Source: Methylomonas rhizoryzae (GTDB lineage: Bacteria; Pseudomonadota; Gammaproteobacteria; Methylococcales; Methylomonadaceae). Taken from it: DNA of 64,000 nt. Positions within the stretch are counted from its first letter, which is position 1. Every line of letters begins with the position of its first letter. Below are positions 1-9,414 of this stretch, one piece after another. The notes beneath the pieces are model-generated. The model worked only from the letters and a program-made list of their open reading frames with translations. It made no database searches and had not been told where the DNA came from. The position numbers were made by a program, and so were the translations under genes. The stretch spans positions 1-64,000 of the forward strand of contig NZ_CP043929.1 of assembly GCF_008632455.1 (NCBI RefSeq). The letters are read 5' to 3'.

Positions 1-1317
1 ATGAGCGCAATCTGGAATAATTGTCTGGCTAAACTCGAACACGAGATTCCGTCCGGCGACTTTAATACCTGGATACGCCCGCTGCAGGCGGTGGAATCGG
101 GCAGCCAACTGAAATTGTTGGCCCCTAACCGCTTCATCATCGACCATATCAAACAACATTTTTTTTCGGTGATCGAAGACGCAGTCAACGAGTTTTCCAA
201 CGCTACTTTGGCAGTCCATTACGAAATCGGCAGCAAAAAAGCGCCCGCGCTAAAGACCCCGGCTATAAACAAAGCGCCGGCGCAAAAAAAGAATCAACCG
301 AACTTTTTGAACCGTGCATTTACCTTCGAGAGCTTTGTGGAAGGCAAATCCAATCAACTGGCACGGGCCGCCTCGGTCACGGTATCCGACAGCATCGGCA
401 AAATTTACAATCCCTTGTTCATATACGGCGCGTCCGGTTTGGGCAAAACCCATTTGATGCACGCGATAGGCAACGCAGTGCTGCAAAAAAATCCCGACGT
501 CAACATCGTGTACCTGCATTCGGAGAAATTCGTGCAGGACATGGTGAAAGCTTTACAACAAAACAGCATCAATTACTTCAAGGATTACTATCGCAACATA
601 GACGTGCTGTTGATGGACGATATCCAATTCCTGGCCGGCAAGGAACGTTCGCAAGAGGAGTTTTTTCACACCTTCAACAATTTGTTAGACCAAAAGCACC
701 AGGTGGTTCTAACCTGCGACAAATATCCCAAGGAAATCGACGGCTTGGAAGACCGGCTTAAATCGCGTTTCAGCTGGGGCTTGCCGGTGGCGATTGAGCC
801 GCCGGACTTGGAAACCCGCACCGCGATTTTGATCAAAAAAGCCGAACAAGTCGGCGTGGCGCTGGATCAAAAAGTGGCGTTTTTCATCGCTCAGCGCATT
901 CCCTCCAACGTGCGCGATTTGGAAGGCGCCTTGCGGCGAGTGGTAGCCAATTCGCAATTTACCGGCCGCGAGATTACCGTGGAGTTCACCAAAGAAGCGC
1001 TGCACGATTTGATTAGCTTGCAAGACAAATTGGTCAGCATCGACAACATTCAAAAAACCGTCGCCGAATATTTCAAAATCCGGGTAACCGATTTATCCGC
1101 CAAAAGCCGCAAACAATCCTTAACCCGGCCACGGCAAATAGCGATGTGTTTGGCCAGGGAATTGACCTCGCACAGCTATCCGGAAATCGGCGAAGCCTTC
1201 GGCGGCCGCGATCACACCACGGTAATCAATGCCTGTAAACGGGTCGCGGAATTAAAAAACGAAGACATCAAAATCGCCGAGGATTACAAAAACCTATTGC
1301 GCACCTTATCGCACTGA
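1..1317 (+). CDS. dnaA: Chromosomal replication initiator DnaA
   Basis: DnaA binds DnaA boxes at oriC and opens the duplex for helicase loading. The 438-residue protein has all four domains. Domain I (about 1-80) is followed by a short, Lys/Ala-rich linker (about 80-103), shorter than in E. coli. The AAA+ module has Walker A GASGLGKT at 143-150 and Walker B LLMDDIQF at 203-210. The C-terminal DNA-binding domain has the signature GGRDHTTV followed by ACKR near residues 399-413. The ATG is base 1 of the window, so the promoter and any upstream oriC cannot be seen. The usual dnaN-recF-gyrB does not follow; a convergent transporter gene comes next after about 45 bp. Confidence 0.98.
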   Translation: MSAIWNNCLAKLEHEIPSGDFNTWIRPLQAVESGSQLKLLAPNRFIIDHIKQHFFSVIEDAVNEFSNATLAVHYEIGSKKAPALKTPAINKAPAQKKNQPNFLNRAFTFESFVEGKSNQLARAASVTVSDSIGKIYNPLFIYGASGLGKTHLMHAIGNAVLQKNPDVNIVYLHSEKFVQDMVKALQQNSINYFKDYYRNIDVLLMDDIQFLAGKERSQEEFFHTFNNLLDQKHQVVLTCDKYPKEIDGLEDRLKSRFSWGLPVAIEPPDLETRTAILIKKAEQVGVALDQKVAFFIAQRIPSNVRDLEGALRRVVANSQFTGREITVEFTKEALHDLISLQDKLVSIDNIQKTVAEYFKIRVTDLSAKSRKQSLTRPRQIAMCLARELTSHSYPEIGEAFGGRDHTTVINACKRVAELKNEDIKIAEDYKNLLRTLSH

Positions 1318-1362
1318 CACCGGCCCCATCCGCTTACTTGGCAACAGGGTCGACGCTGCGAA

Positions 1363-4041
1363 TCACGCCTGTTCCACAACTTTAACCCGCGGTTTCAATA
1401 CCAACTTGCTTAACGCCGGTAACAGGATAAAGGTGCATACCATAATCCAGAAAATGCCTATGGTAATCACCAAACCCATGCTGGCTATGCCTTGGTGCGG
1501 GGAAAACGCCAAGCCGGCAAAACTGGATATCGTGGTTAGCGCGCCGTAATACATCCCTCTAGCCGTGCTGGATTCGTAGATGTTCTGATCTTCGGCCAGA
1601 GAATGATGCAAACGCTCCACCATATGAATGCCGTTATCCACCCCTAACCCCATCAGCAAGGGCAAAGCAATAATATTGGCAAAATTCACCGGGGTGCCGG
1701 TCAGCACGGTGCTGGCCATGGTAAACAAGCCGGCTAATACTAATGGCGTCATCACCAACAAGGTATCCACCACGCTACGGCGGATCACCAACAGCAATAG
1801 CGCAATCGAAACCAAGGCGGTCAAAATAGCTTGCCGAAAAGCGGCCAGCACCGACTTCATCGATTCCCAATACATCACCGGCAAATCGGTCACGTTAGGC
1901 GCTATCGCTTGCACCTGGGTAATGAATTCCTGCAAATGCCCCAAGTCGTTCAAGTCCTGTTTCGGAAAGATTTGGATGCGATACAGGCCGCCGGCCGACA
2001 GCCAGCGCTGCTTGATGGGTTCCGGAATACTGCCGGCATCGATTTCCTCGGCTTGAAAACCGGTCAGCAATTGGTTCATCACGGTAGGCAAAGTACCCAG
2101 CAAGGATGTCTGAATTTTTTCCACGAATACTCCCCTATCCGGCGGAAAACGAGCATCCAGCTCAGTCAACACGTCTTGCAGTTCGTGGCGAAAGCTTTGT
2201 AGACAATGAATCTGCGCCGGATCGGTGCGGGTGGGCAACGTCGCATCGATGGCGGCCAGCATGCCGACGATGGCCGGCTTCGGATCGCCCCCGGTTTTCA
2301 ATTGCGGAAACGAGCGGCTTTGCGCCCCTAAAGTCAGCATCATTTCGTCGACTAAATTCAATTTCTCCTGCTGATCGTCCGGCACCAAATCGAACAAACT
2401 CAAGGTTTTATCGACTACCGGCAATTTGGCCAAACGGTGCTGCAATGTCCGTGCTTCTTCAGCGTTAGCCGCCAAAACCGACAAGGTCATGGGTGACGTA
2501 TCTTTAGTTTGCAACAATTCCTTAAACGCCCGCACCGACTCGGTTTCCGGATCGCGCAAATTGATCGGATTAAAATCGGTTTTAACCCCGAACAATAGTG
2601 CCGCGGCGCCTAAGGCCAGCAAGACGGTGGCTACACTGATAGGCTTGGCGTAATGCAAAGTCAGGTGAGCCAAGGCTTGCGACCATTTCGACGCGCCGGG
2701 ATGCTGGCCTTTCAGCAAATGATGGAGCGGCGGCTTCGGCAACAACCTCAGCAACACCGGCAACACGCTGAGCGTTACGAACAAACAAATAAACAAGCTG
2801 GTACCGGCCAGCAGACCTAGCTCGGAAATACCCTGATAATCGGTGGGGACAAAAGCGTATAAGCCGATCGACGTGGTCGCCGCGCACAAAATCAACGAAG
2901 GACTGGTATCCAACACGGCGGTGCGTATCGCTTTTAACTTATCGCCTACCAATACGTCGATATTGTCGCGGTAGCGCAAACACAAATGGATAGCGTATTC
3001 GACCCCCAAACCGATGTTGGATACCGCGAACGCAACCGAAATCAAGTTCAGCTGCTTGACAGCCGCCGCTGCGAACAAACCGCAAAACACCATGCCCAAG
3101 CTCAATACGAACAAGGTCGCCAAGGTAAGGCACCAGGAACGGTAAGCAATCAGCAAAATACCGCATACCAATACGATGGAAAACACGCTCGCGGTAAACG
3201 TGCCCTTGCTCATGCCGGCCATTTCGTCGTGCTCCAAGCCGACCTCGCCGGTAATCCTTACCCTGACCGCAGGCAAATTCGGATCTTGAATCTTGGCCCC
3301 CGCGGCCCTAATCGCTTCAATAGCTTGCTCGGCCGGCAAAATGCGGCTGAAGTCGAATTTCGGTTGCACGAATATAAAAGCCTTGTCCGATTGCGCTTCG
3401 CTGATGCGATTTTCGGCAATCAAATTCTGCCACGACAGCAAGTCGGTTTCGCCGTTCAAGGTTTTATGTAAAGACGCGGCAACCTTGCCGATCAAAGACA
3501 TCAAGTCGATGGGTACTTCGCCGCTACCCTGCTTGCCTTGCAGCGCGTCTATGAAAATCGAAAAAAATCCGTTTAGGCTGGGATCTTGGGAAATTCGGCC
3601 GATGAAGGGCTGCGCTTGCGCCAAAGTGACCGAAAAATCCTGTAATTTATCGGTATCCAGGTATAACAAACCGTTACGCTGAAAAAAAGCACTTTCATCC
3701 GGCCTGTAGACATTGCTGAAATGCTCGGTGTCGGCACGCAATTCTCTAGCCAAACGCTGAGCGGCGGCCTTGGTAAGCTCGGGACTGGAAGAGTCGAGCA
3801 ATATCAGAACGGTATGAATGTCCTGTCCGAACGCTTGTTCGAATTTACGCCGGTTTTGCTGAAACGGCGCATCCGGCGCAACTAATTCCGCAGTATCGGT
3901 ATTGATGCTGAGATTATTGCCGACATAGCCGATGGCCAAGTAAGCGAAAAAAAAGGCAATCGCCAGCGAAAAGCACGGCCGATACAGCAGCCAATTGCTC
4001 CAGCGAAACACCCAGTTACGCAAATGGGTTTCGATTAACAT
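1363..4041 (-). CDS. RND/MMPL transporter, hopanoid-type (HpnN-like)
   Basis: Predicted inner-membrane RND-superfamily exporter of the MMPL/HpnN type, 892 aa. HpnN carries hopanoids to the outer membrane. The protein shows the duplicated architecture: one N-terminal membrane segment (about 25-45), a periplasmic loop, a five-to-six-helix sterol-sensing-like bundle (about 275-430), a second single helix near 465-485, a second loop, and a second bundle (about 735-880). The loop after helix 1 contains the family-style pattern NTDTAEL followed by a FEQAFG-type stretch. Family assignment is by pattern recognition; the hopanoid substrate is inferred from similarity and from hopanoid production in this group of methanotrophs, not from neighbouring hpn genes, none of which are here. 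It converges on dnaA, and the next gene on the same strand begins 11 bp upstream. Confidence 0.85.
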   Translation of the reverse strand: MLIETHLRNWVFRWSNWLLYRPCFSLAIAFFFAYLAIGYVGNNLSINTDTAELVAPDAPFQQNRRKFEQAFGQDIHTVLILLDSSSPELTKAAAQRLARELRADTEHFSNVYRPDESAFFQRNGLLYLDTDKLQDFSVTLAQAQPFIGRISQDPSLNGFFSIFIDALQGKQGSGEVPIDLMSLIGKVAASLHKTLNGETDLLSWQNLIAENRISEAQSDKAFIFVQPKFDFSRILPAEQAIEAIRAAGAKIQDPNLPAVRVRITGEVGLEHDEMAGMSKGTFTASVFSIVLVCGILLIAYRSWCLTLATLFVLSLGMVFCGLFAAAAVKQLNLISVAFAVSNIGLGVEYAIHLCLRYRDNIDVLVGDKLKAIRTAVLDTSPSLILCAATTSIGLYAFVPTDYQGISELGLLAGTSLFICLFVTLSVLPVLLRLLPKPPLHHLLKGQHPGASKWSQALAHLTLHYAKPISVATVLLALGAAALLFGVKTDFNPINLRDPETESVRAFKELLQTKDTSPMTLSVLAANAEEARTLQHRLAKLPVVDKTLSLFDLVPDDQQEKLNLVDEMMLTLGAQSRSFPQLKTGGDPKPAIVGMLAAIDATLPTRTDPAQIHCLQSFRHELQDVLTELDARFPPDRGVFVEKIQTSLLGTLPTVMNQLLTGFQAEEIDAGSIPEPIKQRWLSAGGLYRIQIFPKQDLNDLGHLQEFITQVQAIAPNVTDLPVMYWESMKSVLAAFRQAILTALVSIALLLLVIRRSVVDTLLVMTPLVLAGLFTMASTVLTGTPVNFANIIALPLLMGLGVDNGIHMVERLHHSLAEDQNIYESSTARGMYYGALTTISSFAGLAFSPHQGIASMGLVITIGIFWIMVCTFILLPALSKLVLKPRVKVVEQA

Positions 4042-4052
4042 GCAAATGAAAT

Positions 4053-5021
4053 TTAAAGCGCAGTGTTAATTAGATACAACGTGTACGCGGTATAAACCGT
4101 TAGCAGAACCCCGCCTTCCGGGCGATTGATACAACCTTTGCCGTTACTGCCGTAACCCATGACGAATAACGCGGCAGTCAACGCCGCCATCACCGGCCAA
4201 TCCCGGGCCAATACCTCATGCGGGATGGGCATGGGCTGAATGTAGCCCGCCAAACCGACCACCGCCAGCGTGTTGAATAGATTGGAGCCTATGATGTTCC
4301 CCACCACCAAGTCGTGTTCGCCTTTGCGGGCGGCCGCTATGGACGACGCTAATTCAGGCAGGGAAGTGCCTACCGCAACTATGGTCAAGCCGATGATCAA
4401 ATCGCTGACGCCCAAATCTTGAGCGATGGATACCGCACCCCAAACCAAAGCCCTGGAGCTCAGCATCAACAACACGATGCCGGCAATCAGCCAGATCCAG
4501 GCTTGAAATTCCGACATGGCATGTTCTTCCAGTTCGGCCTCGATATCGTGCTCTATACTGTCCGGCCTATCCTCTTGTTTATCGGATTTAGCCAGCCAGA
4601 GCATGGCGCCGACAAACGCCAGCAATTCCACAATGGCATCGTTACGCGACAATTCGCCGTCGGCAAGATTCAGGTAGACCAATAAGGTAGCCAGAAACAA
4701 TATCGGCAACTCTTTTTTAATCAATCCGGATTTGACCGTAATCGGGCTGATGAGGGCGGTCAAACCCAGTATCAAGGCAATATTGGTGATGTTGGAACCA
4801 TAGCCGTTGCCGAGTGCGATGCCGGGATTGCCTTGCAACGCGGCCAGAGCGGATACCGACAACTCCGGGGCCGAGGTACCGAAGCCGATGATCACGATGC
4901 CGATCAACAAGGGCGACAGGCCTAAGTGCTTGGCAATAGCCGCCGCCCCTTCGACGAACAAATCGGCGCTCCAAACCAACACAATCAAGCCGAACACGAT
5001 CATTAACAGAGGCAAAGCCAT
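4053..5021 (-). CDS. Calcium/sodium antiporter (CaCA family, YrbG-like)
   Basis: Integral membrane cation exchanger of 322 aa, the usual size for bacterial YrbG/CaxA-like proteins. The two inverted alpha repeats are obvious: GFGTSAPELSVS near residues 46-57, and VAVGTSLPELASS followed by GNIIGSNLFN near 210-250. The acidic residue in each GTSxPEL motif binds the cation. An acidic cytosolic loop (about 148-165) separates the two five-helix halves. The start ATG at 5021 has an AAGG-type ribosome site a few bases upstream. It lies 11 bp upstream of the HpnN-like gene on the same strand, so the two may be co-transcribed. The transported ion is inferred from the family only. Confidence 0.92.
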   Translation of the reverse strand: MALPLLMIVFGLIVLVWSADLFVEGAAAIAKHLGLSPLLIGIVIIGFGTSAPELSVSALAALQGNPGIALGNGYGSNITNIALILGLTALISPITVKSGLIKKELPILFLATLLVYLNLADGELSRNDAIVELLAFVGAMLWLAKSDKQEDRPDSIEHDIEAELEEHAMSEFQAWIWLIAGIVLLMLSSRALVWGAVSIAQDLGVSDLIIGLTIVAVGTSLPELASSIAAARKGEHDLVVGNIIGSNLFNTLAVVGLAGYIQPMPIPHEVLARDWPVMAALTAALFVMGYGSNGKGCINRPEGGVLLTVYTAYTLYLINTAL

Positions 5022-5087
5022 GAAATACCTTAATAAATTATGCGAAATTCAAATCTATCGACCATGAAACCGGACTTTAAGACCGAA

Positions 5088-5915
5088 TCAATCTACCGTC
5101 CATTGCACCAAGCCGCTATAGGCGGTAGCAATCACGACGGCGCCGAACAGTATCCTGTACCAAGCAAATATGATGAAGTCATGGCGGCTGATGTAACGCA
5201 ACAAGCCTTTGACGGCGATCAAAGCGCTGATGAACGCCGCGCCGAGTCCGACGCCGAAAGATGCGATATCGTTATCGCCGCCCAATAACTCTCGATGTTT
5301 ATACAAATCGTACAAACTGGCGGTCACCAGGGTGGGTATCGCCAAGAAAAACGAAAACTCGGTGGCGGCCTTGCGCGACAAGCCGAACAACAATCCGCCT
5401 ATAATCGTCGCCCCCGAACGCGAAGTGCCGGGTATCAACGCAAACGCTTGAGCGATGCCCAGTTTCAAGGCATCCGACATACTCAAATCATCGACGTCGT
5501 CAACGCGGATTTTATGTTCGCGTCTTTCCGCCCACATGATGACAAACGCACCCACGATAAAAGCCAGTGCGACCGGAACCGGTTTAAACAACAGCGCTTT
5601 GATGTGATTACCGAACGCCAGGCCAAGCAGCGCCAGCGGCATAAACGCTATCGCCAAATTCAACACGAATCTTTGCGCCTTCCTGTCCCTGGGCAGCCCC
5701 AAAAGCACGCTGCCGATTTTGCGCCGATATTCCCAGCAAATGGCCAAAATCGCTCCCACCTGGATGACGATGCTAAACACTTTGGCTTTATCGTCGTTGA
5801 AATCCAGCAAGTCGCCGGCTAGGATCAAATGGCCGGTACTGGAAATAGGTAAAAATTCGGTCAAGCCCTCGACTATACCTAAGATTAAGGCCTTGACAAG
5901 CAATTCAACATCCAT
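5088..5915 (-). CDS. uppP: Undecaprenyl-diphosphate phosphatase
   Basis: Recycles the cell-wall lipid carrier by dephosphorylating undecaprenyl pyrophosphate at the inner membrane; overproduction gives bacitracin resistance. The two family motifs are present: EGLTEFLPISSTGH near the N terminus and PGTSRSGATI in the second half, supplying the catalytic Glu, Ser/His and Arg. The 275-residue protein is of family size and mostly hydrophobic. I chose the ATG at 5915 (MDVELLV) over the ATG six codons upstream because family members start at this point relative to the first motif. The gene reads away from the CYTH gene, with about 240 bp between the two starts. Confidence 0.95.
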   Translation of the reverse strand: MDVELLVKALILGIVEGLTEFLPISSTGHLILAGDLLDFNDDKAKVFSIVIQVGAILAICWEYRRKIGSVLLGLPRDRKAQRFVLNLAIAFMPLALLGLAFGNHIKALLFKPVPVALAFIVGAFVIMWAERREHKIRVDDVDDLSMSDALKLGIAQAFALIPGTSRSGATIIGGLLFGLSRKAATEFSFFLAIPTLVTASLYDLYKHRELLGGDNDIASFGVGLGAAFISALIAVKGLLRYISRHDFIIFAWYRILFGAVVIATAYSGLVQWTVD

Positions 5916-6156
5916 GGCTTGGCCCCTCGACACACCTGTCCAAATGAAGCTGCAACATAATTTAGGAATAAAATGACGGGATTAATTAGAGTAGTCGCGC
6001 CAAACAATACACGCGCGAACAGGGCGGGATTATAGTCGAATCGACTGCGCGCGTCACTGCATGGTCTTGCCCGCTCATACCTACCGGACTTTATGTGAGC
6101 CTAAGGTAAACACGCCATAATGGATATTGTTTTCACTATCGAATTGGAGCCTGTTA

Positions 6157-6630
6157 ATGGCCTTGGAAATCGAACACAAGTTTTTATTAGCGAACGACGG
6201 ATGGCGCGAGCGGGTTGAACGCTCGGTTTATTACAAGCAAGGTTATTTAAGCAGCGACCGGCATAGCTCTGTCCGGGTCAGAATTTCCGACACCAAAGCC
6301 TGGTTGAACATCAAAAGCGCCGTAATAGGCACCCACCGGCAAGAGTTCGAATATGAAATTCCGCTAGCCGACGCGCAAACCATTTTAGCCGATCTGTGCC
6401 ATAAGCCCTTGATCGAAAAAATCCGGCATTTTGTCCAAAACAGCGGACACACCTGGGAAATCGACGAATTCCTGGGGGAAAACGCAGGCCTAGTCGTAGC
6501 GGAGATAGAATTGTTGCAAATTGGCGAAAACTTCGAAAAACCCGCCTGGATCGGTGCCGAAGTAACCAGCGATTTGCGCTACTACAACAACGCCTTATGC
6601 AAAAATCCATTCAAAAATTGGAATAAATAA
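6157..6630 (+). CDS. CYTH-domain protein, probable inorganic triphosphatase
   Basis: A 157-residue single-domain CYTH/triphosphate-tunnel protein. It begins with the diagnostic EIEHKFLL (ExExK) strand and continues with alternating charged beta-strand motifs such as SSVRVRIS, EFEYEIP, IEKIRH, WEIDEF and AEIELL that line the tunnel. Small stand-alone bacterial members of this class hydrolyse inorganic triphosphate with a divalent metal; that activity is inferred from the family. I place the start at 6157 because MALEIEHK begins right at the first strand and AATTGGAG lies upstream. A longer frame from 6127 adds ten unrelated residues. The gene stands alone; the next gene starts 36 bp downstream. 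Confidence 0.88.
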   Translation: MALEIEHKFLLANDGWRERVERSVYYKQGYLSSDRHSSVRVRISDTKAWLNIKSAVIGTHRQEFEYEIPLADAQTILADLCHKPLIEKIRHFVQNSGHTWEIDEFLGENAGLVVAEIELLQIGENFEKPAWIGAEVTSDLRYYNNALCKNPFKNWNK

Positions 6631-6666
6631 CAAACAGTTAAATGAGGCGTTGAATTTCTTACAACA

Positions 6667-7374
6667 ATGCTCTATATTTTCTGTATGAATATAGCGACTA
6701 TTGTTGTTTTTTTGTTACTTTTATGCCGTCCGCTTTACGCGTCGGAGCTTGGCGCATCCATAGACAACTTGGAAAGCGCCTGGGCGTCCGTCTATTACCA
6801 GCCGGACGAAGCCGTACAAAAGCAAACCTACCCTCAGCTGCAAACGAAGGCGGCCGAATTGGAACGTCGCTTTCCCAATGCTGCCGAACCTAAGATTTGG
6901 CTGGCTACCATCATGGCCACCAATGCCGCTTTGGAATCGCCGCTAACCGCATTGACAACGCTTGCACAAGCCAAGCAGTTGCTGGAGGAAGCGATTGAAA
7001 TCAATCCCAAGGCATTGGACGGAGCCGCTTACGTGACGCTGGGCACGCTGTATTACATGTTGCCGGGCTGGCCGGTTTCGTTCGGCGACGACGATACTGC
7101 CGAACAATTGCTGAAAACCAGTCTCGGCATCAACCCTAACGGCATCGACGCCAACTACTTTTACGCCGATTATTTACTGCGCCACGATAGAATCGAAGAA
7201 GCCGAAGCGTTTTTTATGAAAGCAATCAATGCGCCGGTCCGCCGTCAACAAAAGTTCGCCGACAGCCAATTGCAGAACGAGGCAAAGCTGGCCTTAGTGC
7301 GGGTACAGCAAAACAAATTCGACAAAGGCAACAGCAAATTCCGCGCCCGCTTCCCTACTGTCGCCAGTAATTGA
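6667..7374 (+). CDS. Exported tetratricopeptide-type protein
   Basis: A 235-residue protein with a signal peptide: the hydrophobic run after MNIATIVVF ends near YASELG. The mature part is helical and TPR-like, with repeated small/large hydrophobic spacing. One example is the stretch ending IEINPKALDGAAYVTLG, echoed by LGINPNGIDANYFYADYLL. It probably acts in the periplasm as a scaffold or binding protein; the partner is unknown. Two starts are possible, ATG at 6667 or ATG at 6685. The second gives a more typical signal peptide, but neither has a convincing Shine-Dalgarno site. A similar fold occurs in TRAP-associated TatT-like proteins, but no TRAP genes are nearby, so I do not assign that role. 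Confidence 0.75.
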   Translation: MLYIFCMNIATIVVFLLLLCRPLYASELGASIDNLESAWASVYYQPDEAVQKQTYPQLQTKAAELERRFPNAAEPKIWLATIMATNAALESPLTALTTLAQAKQLLEEAIEINPKALDGAAYVTLGTLYYMLPGWPVSFGDDDTAEQLLKTSLGINPNGIDANYFYADYLLRHDRIEEAEAFFMKAINAPVRRQQKFADSQLQNEAKLALVRVQQNKFDKGNSKFRARFPTVASN

Positions 7375-7480
7375 GCGGACTGCCGGCGCTTTGCGCATCA
7401 CTAAAATTCGGCAAGCCCCTGCTATTTTTCCCGCTTTGCATAATAATGCGCCTTTTTCTATGCACCGATAGGACCTGCCG

Positions 7481-7816
7481 ATGAGTGAATACCCCGAAAA
7501 AACCTGCGAAATTGACCGTTTGATTCGTCATCCCAAGCTGGTAGCCGCTGCTTTGAGCGGCCAAAAAACTCAGCAACGTCGCGACGGTTTATATGCTTAT
7601 CCGGGTGAGCATTTTCAATTGGAAGGCATCGATTTCATCGTCACGGCGGTCGAGCGTCAGCGTATCGGCGATATGACGGATGCCGACGCGCAAGCCGAAG
7701 GCTACCCGAACATGGCTGTTTATAAGGATTTGATTTTAAAAATGCACGCCAATATGGAATGGAACGAGAACGGCTTGGTGTGGGTGCATAGCTTTAAACG
7801 TCAACAGCCGGAATAA
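7481..7816 (+). CDS. ASCH-domain protein
   Basis: A 111-residue protein resembling the ASCH fold (PUA-like, predicted to bind RNA). Features seen are the N-terminal segment LVAAALSGQKTQQRR followed by YPGEHF, the central FIVTAVERQRIGDM strand-turn, and a final WVHSFKR strand. ASCH proteins are thought to bind RNA or modified nucleosides; the ligand here is unknown. The 3' end overlaps the convergent DUF2063 gene by 23 bp, so the two messages are antisense at their ends. The ATG at 7481 has only a weak ribosome site (ctgccg). Confidence 0.7.
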   Translation: MSEYPEKTCEIDRLIRHPKLVAAALSGQKTQQRRDGLYAYPGEHFQLEGIDFIVTAVERQRIGDMTDADAQAEGYPNMAVYKDLILKMHANMEWNENGLVWVHSFKRQQPE

Positions 7817-8558
7817 CAATATCCTTGCGCGCCAGTTCTTGCAAGGTATCCAAACCGAACCGGCGCGTTGCTTCCCCTGCCGCTTGCCCGGCCGTCCGGG
7901 CCGCCAAACTGTCCAAATAATAAGCGCCCGGCCGATTCGGCTGTTGTTCTATAGTTTGTAGCAACAAATAGGTCATCGCATTGGTTTGCATAAACCTGAC
8001 TTCATCGTTGCTGTCGCGATTGACGATCAAATAGGTGGCTTGTTCGGGCGCTTGCTCGGGCACAAACCCGGGACCTATCCGCTGCACCGGAAAACGGTAG
8101 ACTAACGGCCAAGCCAGCGGAGACAATTGCAATGCGCGGTCGTGTATGTACTCCGCAAACGCCTCGCCTCCGAATTCGGGCTGGTCCCTCGCAATCGCCA
8201 ACGCCATTTCCACCCATTCGTAGTGGGCCAATTCCAGCAAGAAAGGCAAATCCGCGGCATTGCGCCTTTCGTTTTGCAAATAATCCAAAAACTCTTCGGC
8301 AATTTCGGAAAAATGCGGCGTCTTGCACCGATGCTGCAAAAAGAAATCCCGGGCCAACGCCAACCAATCGGCATCAGGCAAAATCGATTTCATTACCGGG
8401 AAATTACTGCACAAAAAGCTGTTGATGTTGTTAAAAAACAACTCCCGGTACATCGCCATGCGCACGGGATGCACGCCGGCAGGCGGGTCGATTTGCTCCG
8501 GATCGCGGATGTAGGCGGCAAAACGGGCTTGCTCGGCCCTGAAATCGACGGCAGTCAT
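7794..8558 (-). CDS. HvfC/MbnC-like partner protein (DUF2063)
   Basis: A 254-residue protein of the DUF2063 group, the partner of DUF692/MNIO oxidases. The N-terminal helical region carries family-type sequence: FAAYIRDP, then MAMYRELFFNNI and FPVMKSIL. The middle is rich in acidic and aromatic residues, as in proteins that deliver a RiPP precursor to the oxidase. In characterised systems (MbnB-MbnC, HvfB-HvfC) the enzyme works as a heterodimer with this partner; that role is inferred here. The start overlaps the end of the DUF692 gene by 4 bp (ATGA), so translation is probably coupled. The 3' end overlaps the convergent ASCH gene. Confidence 0.85.
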   Translation of the reverse strand: MTAVDFRAEQARFAAYIRDPEQIDPPAGVHPVRMAMYRELFFNNINSFLCSNFPVMKSILPDADWLALARDFFLQHRCKTPHFSEIAEEFLDYLQNERRNAADLPFLLELAHYEWVEMALAIARDQPEFGGEAFAEYIHDRALQLSPLAWPLVYRFPVQRIGPGFVPEQAPEQATYLIVNRDSNDEVRFMQTNAMTYLLLQTIEQQPNRPGAYYLDSLAARTAGQAAGEATRRFGLDTLQELARKDIVIPAVDV

Positions 8559-9406
8559 GCAAAAATCAAGTCAGCCGGCTCCGCCTGCCGTTGCAGCGAC
8601 CGTATCGTATCGACCTCCTGCAACAACTCGCTTAACGGCGGCAAATTGAAATCGCGCTCCAACAAGGTCGGAAACACCCCGAATTCCTGATAGGCGATTT
8701 CCAGCATGCGCCATACCGGATCGATGACCGGTGCCCCGTGGGTGTCCACCAAAAAATCTTCGGCCTCGACGTAATGCCCGGCGACATGCGCATAGGCTAT
8801 GCGCTCCCCAGGAATCGCTCGTAAATATGCAAGCGCATCGTAAGCGTGATTGACGCTATTGACGTAAATATTGTTGATGTCGATCAGGACGTTGCAGTCC
8901 GCCTCGGCGACCACCGCGTTGAAAAAATCGATTTCCGACATCTCCTGCCCCGGCGTCGCATAATACGAGACGTTTTCCATCGCGATTTTATGCTCCAAAA
9001 TGTCCTGCACCCGCCTGATCCGCGCCGCAACGTGGGTTACGGCCTCTTCGGTGAACGGTATCGGCATCAAATCGTATAAATGCCCTTTATGACTGCAATA
9101 ACTCAAATGCTCGCTGTAAAAGCGGATACCGTGTTCGGCCATGAAGGCTTTCAGCTGATACACGAATGCTTCGTCCAGCGGATCGCAGCTGCCGATAGAC
9201 AGCGACAAGCCGTGGCAAACAACTTCATGGCGCTCCGTCACGGCCCTAAATTGTTTGCCTAACTTGCCGCCTATCGTCATCCAGTTTTCCGGCGCCACCT
9301 CGTAAAAATCCACTTGGCTGGGCGGGTTGGCCAAAACCTCGGGCAAAAACGCCCGTCTAAGGCCTAAACCCGCCCGGCAAGCGCCGGCAGACCGATAATT
9401 GGTCAC
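8555..9406 (-). CDS. DUF692/MNIO oxidase, HvfB-like RiPP-modifying enzyme
   Basis: A 283-residue TIM-barrel oxidase of the DUF692 (multinuclear non-heme iron) family. These enzymes oxidise precursor cysteines to copper-binding oxazolone/thioamide groups. Likely metal ligands lie in conserved positions: H65 (CHGLS), H100 (SEHLS), E144 (MENVS), D176 (IDINN), H187, the HVAGH motif at 207-211, D221 and H223 (DTHG), and E250. All look intact, so the enzyme is probably active. It lies 8 bp downstream of the Cys-rich precursor gene and overlaps the DUF2063 gene by 4 bp, which matches the hvfABC order described in Haemophilus influenzae. The substrate is inferred from this neighbourhood. Confidence 0.93.
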   Translation of the reverse strand: MTNYRSAGACRAGLGLRRAFLPEVLANPPSQVDFYEVAPENWMTIGGKLGKQFRAVTERHEVVCHGLSLSIGSCDPLDEAFVYQLKAFMAEHGIRFYSEHLSYCSHKGHLYDLMPIPFTEEAVTHVAARIRRVQDILEHKIAMENVSYYATPGQEMSEIDFFNAVVAEADCNVLIDINNIYVNSVNHAYDALAYLRAIPGERIAYAHVAGHYVEAEDFLVDTHGAPVIDPVWRMLEIAYQEFGVFPTLLERDFNLPPLSELLQEVDTIRSLQRQAEPADLIFA

Positions 9407-9414
9407 ACCCTAGC

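Noticed and set aside
1..1362. DnaA boxes around dnaA
   Set aside because: Only scattered near-matches (such as TTATCCACC near 1634) occur inside coding sequence. No cluster is seen, and the upstream region is outside the window.
2986..3471. 161-codon plus-strand frame inside the RND transporter
   Set aside because: It is antisense to a clear transmembrane protein and has no family features.
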